From: an uncultured Eubacteriales bacterium
GTDB lineage: Bacteria; Bacillota; Clostridia; Peptostreptococcales; Anaerovoracaceae
Direction: 5' to 3'
Assembly (NCBI GenBank): GCA_900315485.1
Contig: OMZI01000001.1
Span: forward strand, 124,001-188,000
Length of the DNA: 64,000 nucleotides
The translations under genes were made by a program, and so were the position numbers. This document shows, one piece after another, positions 61,493 to 64,000 of this stretch (position 1 is its first letter; the number at the start of each line of letters is the position of its first letter). A model generated the notes under the pieces. The model saw nothing but the letters and a program-made list of their open reading frames with translations, was not told the DNA's origin and did no database searches.

Positions 61493-62713
61493 TTACAGCA
61501 GCTCCGCTGCCATTCTCCTTGCTTCCCTGTCAATGTGCAGTATCTCATCAACCGTTGCAGGTGCAGCAAAATCAGCGGCATCCATCACTTTCTCTATAGT
61601 CTCAGGAATGTCAAGGAACCCGATCTTACCTGAAAGGAACATTGCTACGAGAGCTTCGTTTGCTCCGTTCATTACTACAGGAGCAGCGCCGCCCTCCTTA
61701 AGAGCGGCATATGCAAGGTCGATGCATCTGAAGACCTTACGGTCCGGTTTTTCGAAAGTCAGATTCGCGCCGGTCGTGAAGAGATCAAGAGCTCCCGCGC
61801 CCGGAGCATCGGATGCTTCAGGATCAAAGTCTCCGATAAGCTTCATTCTGTCCGGATAATTGAGAGCCAGGCTGATAGGGATCTTCATGTCAGGAAGGCC
61901 CATCTGAGCCATTACCGATCCGTCGCAGAATTCCACCATCGAGTGTACGATGCTCTCAGGATGTACATGAACATCTATCTTATCTGCAGGAACATCGAAC
62001 AGCCATCTGGCTTCGATAACTTCAAGGCCCTTGTTCATCATGGTAGCGGAATCAATTGTTATCTTGGATCCCATGCTCCACTTAGGGTGATTGAGGGCCT
62101 GCTCTATCGTAACATCTCTCATCTCTTCAAGGCTTCTGCCTCTGAAAGGCCCGCCCGAAGCAGTAAGGAGGATCCTTCTGACAGGTCTGTCAACACCGCC
62201 GTCAGACTCTCTGTAAGCCCTGCCGCATGCGCTTCCTCCGTTGCCCTCAAGACACTGGAATATCGCGCTGTGTTCAGAGTCGACCGGGAGGAGCCTTACG
62301 CCATTCTGTCTGCAGAGATCCGTTACGAGAGCTCCGCCTGCGACAAGCGTCTCCTTGTTGGCAAGAGCAATGTCTCTGCCGCATTCGATAGCCTTGTATG
62401 TAGGTGCCAGACCGCTGATGCCCATCAGGGAATTCAGGACTATATCGCAGTCCATCTGAGCTATCTCAACCAGACCGGCATCTCCGTAATATACAGTGAT
62501 ATCAGGGAATTCCGCCTGCACTCTTGCAGCATCTTCAGCATTTCCTACAGAAACAGCTTCAGGAGAGAATTCCCGGATCTGTTCAATAAGACTGTCCACC
62601 CTGCTTCTGCAGGTCAGTCCCACTGCTTTGAACTTATCTTTATTGTTTCTTATTATCTCAAGGGCCTGGGTCCCGATAGAACCCGTGCTGCCCATTATCA
62701 GTACTTTTCTCAT
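61493..62713 (-). CDS. dxr: 1-deoxy-D-xylulose 5-phosphate reductoisomerase
   Basis: Dxr converts DXP to MEP with NADPH. The 406-residue protein has GSTGSIGTQALEII, ALANKETLVAGG, the metal-binding DSEHSAIFQCL, SGGPFRG and HPKWSMGSKITIDSATMMNKG motifs. A Gly/Ala/Arg-rich insert (about 155-175) makes it slightly longer than average. It is encoded with cdsA and rseP. Confidence 0.96.
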   Translation of the reverse strand: MRKVLIMGSTGSIGTQALEIIRNNKDKFKAVGLTCRSRVDSLIEQIREFSPEAVSVGNAEDAARVQAEFPDITVYYGDAGLVEIAQMDCDIVLNSLMGISGLAPTYKAIECGRDIALANKETLVAGGALVTDLCRQNGVRLLPVDSEHSAIFQCLEGNGGSACGRAYRESDGGVDRPVRRILLTASGGPFRGRSLEEMRDVTIEQALNHPKWSMGSKITIDSATMMNKGLEVIEARWLFDVPADKIDVHVHPESIVHSMVEFCDGSVMAQMGLPDMKIPISLALNYPDRMKLIGDFDPEASDAPGAGALDLFTTGANLTFEKPDRKVFRCIDLAYAALKEGGAAPVVMNGANEALVAMFLSGKIGFLDIPETIEKVMDAADFAAPATVDEILHIDREARRMAAELL

Positions 62714-62722
62714 GTTATAACG

Positions 62723-63541
62723 TTATATAGCTGTATAATCAGTGATTAGGAATATCAGATAGAACATAACAGGTGCCACGAAAATCACGCTGTCGAACCT
62801 GTCCATGATACCGCCATGACCCGGAATAAGCGTTCCGTAGTCCTTGATCCCCATTTTGCGCTTGAAAGCGGATGCGGTAAGATCACCTGCCATGCCTGCA
62901 AGTCCGCCTACAAGACCGAGGATCAGGCATACACCTGCGATTTCTCTGATGAAAATATATCCGAACAGCCATCCGAAGAACGAGCTTCCGATAAGTCCGC
63001 CGACAGCGCCTTCTATTGTCTTCTTAGGGCTCAGATTAGGAGCCATTTTGTGCTTTCCGAGGAAGTATCCCGTAAAGTAAGCAAAGATATCCGATCCGAA
63101 AGCAGCAATTACAACAAGCCACACGAGCATCCTGTAATCAGTGAGGTCTATCATGACCATGTGAAATGTGAAAAACGGGATATACACAAGTGAGGCAACT
63201 GTAGCTATCGCGTCATAAGGACCGCGCTCATTTATCTTCCATCCGTAGATCAGTCCTGCAGCAACTGCAATAAACATCCACAGACACATCAGATGCATCG
63301 TTCCGTATATCTGAGGCATTTCCTGATTTCCTGCAATGAGCCATGTTGAAAACAGGAGCACTGTCATCACATAGCAGACCGGTCTTGAAGGATGAACATC
63401 AATGTTGTTCCACCCGTTGCAGAATTCGTGGATGCCCATCAGAGCTATAACAAGTGCTGCTGCCCAGAGAGCGAAGCCTCCGAAGTAAAGAACGATCAGC
63501 AGCGGGACCATTACGATTCCTGAAATAATTCTTGTTTTCAT
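62723..63541 (-). CDS. cdsA: Phosphatidate cytidylyltransferase
   Basis: CdsA makes CDP-diacylglycerol from phosphatidic acid and CTP at the membrane. The 272-residue protein has about seven hydrophobic segments and the family signature GDLTASAFKRKMGIKD, then PGHGGIMDRFDS. It lies between uppS and dxr, the standard order. It supplies the precursor for the cardiolipin made by Cls. Confidence 0.96.
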   Translation of the reverse strand: MKTRIISGIVMVPLLIVLYFGGFALWAAALVIALMGIHEFCNGWNNIDVHPSRPVCYVMTVLLFSTWLIAGNQEMPQIYGTMHLMCLWMFIAVAAGLIYGWKINERGPYDAIATVASLVYIPFFTFHMVMIDLTDYRMLVWLVVIAAFGSDIFAYFTGYFLGKHKMAPNLSPKKTIEGAVGGLIGSSFFGWLFGYIFIREIAGVCLILGLVGGLAGMAGDLTASAFKRKMGIKDYGTLIPGHGGIMDRFDSVIFVAPVMFYLIFLITDYTAI

Positions 63542-63571
63542 TGCTAATTTACCTTGTTCTGAGTGTGTTGA

Positions 63572-64000
63572 TTATTTGGTTCCGGATTCCTTGCGTCCGC
63601 CGAATCTCCTGTCACGGTCCGCATATGCATCTATCATTTCAGCGTACTCCTCCGGTGTGAAGTCCGGCCACAGAGTATCCGTGAACATAAGCTCGCTGTA
63701 TGCTGACTGCCATGTCAGGAAATTGGATATGCGTTCTTCGCCGCTTGTCCTGATGATAAGGTCAGGATCAGGAACGTTGAAATTGGCAGAACCTGACCAC
63801 AGATATCTTGAAATATCATCCTCTGTCAGATCCTCAGGATCTCTTGATCCGTTTCTGCAGTCCTCGCACAGCTGTTTGACACTTCTGAGTATCTCGTCTC
63901 TTCCTCCGTAGTTCAGCGCGATGTTGAAAACGAGACCTTCGTTGTCAGCAAGTCTTCCGACCATTTTGTCTATAGCATCTATCGATGCTTTCGGAAGCAT
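63572..64000 (-). CDS. uppS: Undecaprenyl diphosphate synthase (N-terminus cut by window edge)
   Basis: The last 142 residues of UppS, which builds the C55 lipid carrier for cell wall synthesis from FPP and IPP. NIALNYGGRDEIL, DLIIRTSGEERISNFLTWQSAYSELMF (Arg and Glu for diphosphate binding) and WPDFTPEEY are diagnostic. The frame continues past the right edge, so the true start is outside; the Met at the edge is internal. Confidence 0.93.
   Translation of the reverse strand: MLPKASIDAIDKMVGRLADNEGLVFNIALNYGGRDEILRSVKQLCEDCRNGSRDPEDLTEDDISRYLWSGSANFNVPDPDLIIRTSGEERISNFLTWQSAYSELMFTDTLWPDFTPEEYAEMIDAYADRDRRFGGRKESGTK

Overview
This 64 kb window looks like a chromosomal core region of an anaerobic member of the Bacillota, probably Clostridia. 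The evidence is a PolC-type replicative polymerase, the rimP-nusA-ylxR-infB-rbfA-nrnA-truB-ribF-rpsO-pnp order, plsX-rnc-smc-ftsY, butyrate kinase, an Fe-S aldo/keto reductase and AGGAGG-like ribosome binding sites. Base composition is close to balanced and codon use looks uniform. I saw no rRNA, tRNA, CRISPR array, prophage or insertion sequence. The genus cannot be fixed from the sequence alone.

Layout. Positions 1-2716 (minus) hold a small unknown gene, a dGTPase-type HD hydrolase and the N-terminal part of DnaG. Positions 2784-6330 (plus) hold pepF, nadK and an RluD-type pseudouridine synthase. Positions 6401-16296 (minus) hold a DUF975-like membrane protein, pheST, butyrate kinase, a degenerate membrane-pyrophosphatase homologue behind secG, and pgk-tpiA. 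Positions 16363-17767 hold nth and a divergent GntR/FCD regulator. Positions 17959-35313 (minus) form a long housekeeping series: ileS, rlmN, plsX, rnc, smc, ftsY, der, a plsY-gpsA fusion, miaB, cls and an M50 protease. Positions 35621-36811 (plus) hold rsuA and a small membrane-anchored acidic protein. Positions 36882-51416 (minus) hold a class A PBP, the rimP-to-pnp translation and RNA operon, and a rhomboid protease. Positions 51561-54101 (minus) are a zinc/cadmium resistance operon: an SmtB-like repressor, a separate HMA protein and a P1B ATPase. Positions 54291-64000 hold the aldo/keto reductase, a small plus-strand gene, and uppS-cdsA-dxr-rseP-ispG-polC (minus).

Most of the window is ordinary housekeeping. 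Six things stand out. (1) The membrane-pyrophosphatase homologue has lost nearly all catalytic loops while keeping an intact reading frame. (2) PolC lacks the proofreading exonuclease domain normally inserted in its PHP domain. (3) PlsY and GpsA are fused, joining two consecutive steps of phospholipid synthesis. (4) Three intergenic structured elements share a conserved internal-loop core and show compensatory changes in their helices. (5) A pseudoknot-forming leader lies upstream of ileS where a T-box might be expected. (6) The zinc efflux operon has its HMA domain as a separate protein and a recognisable operator. All functional statements rest on motif recognition by eye; no database search was possible.
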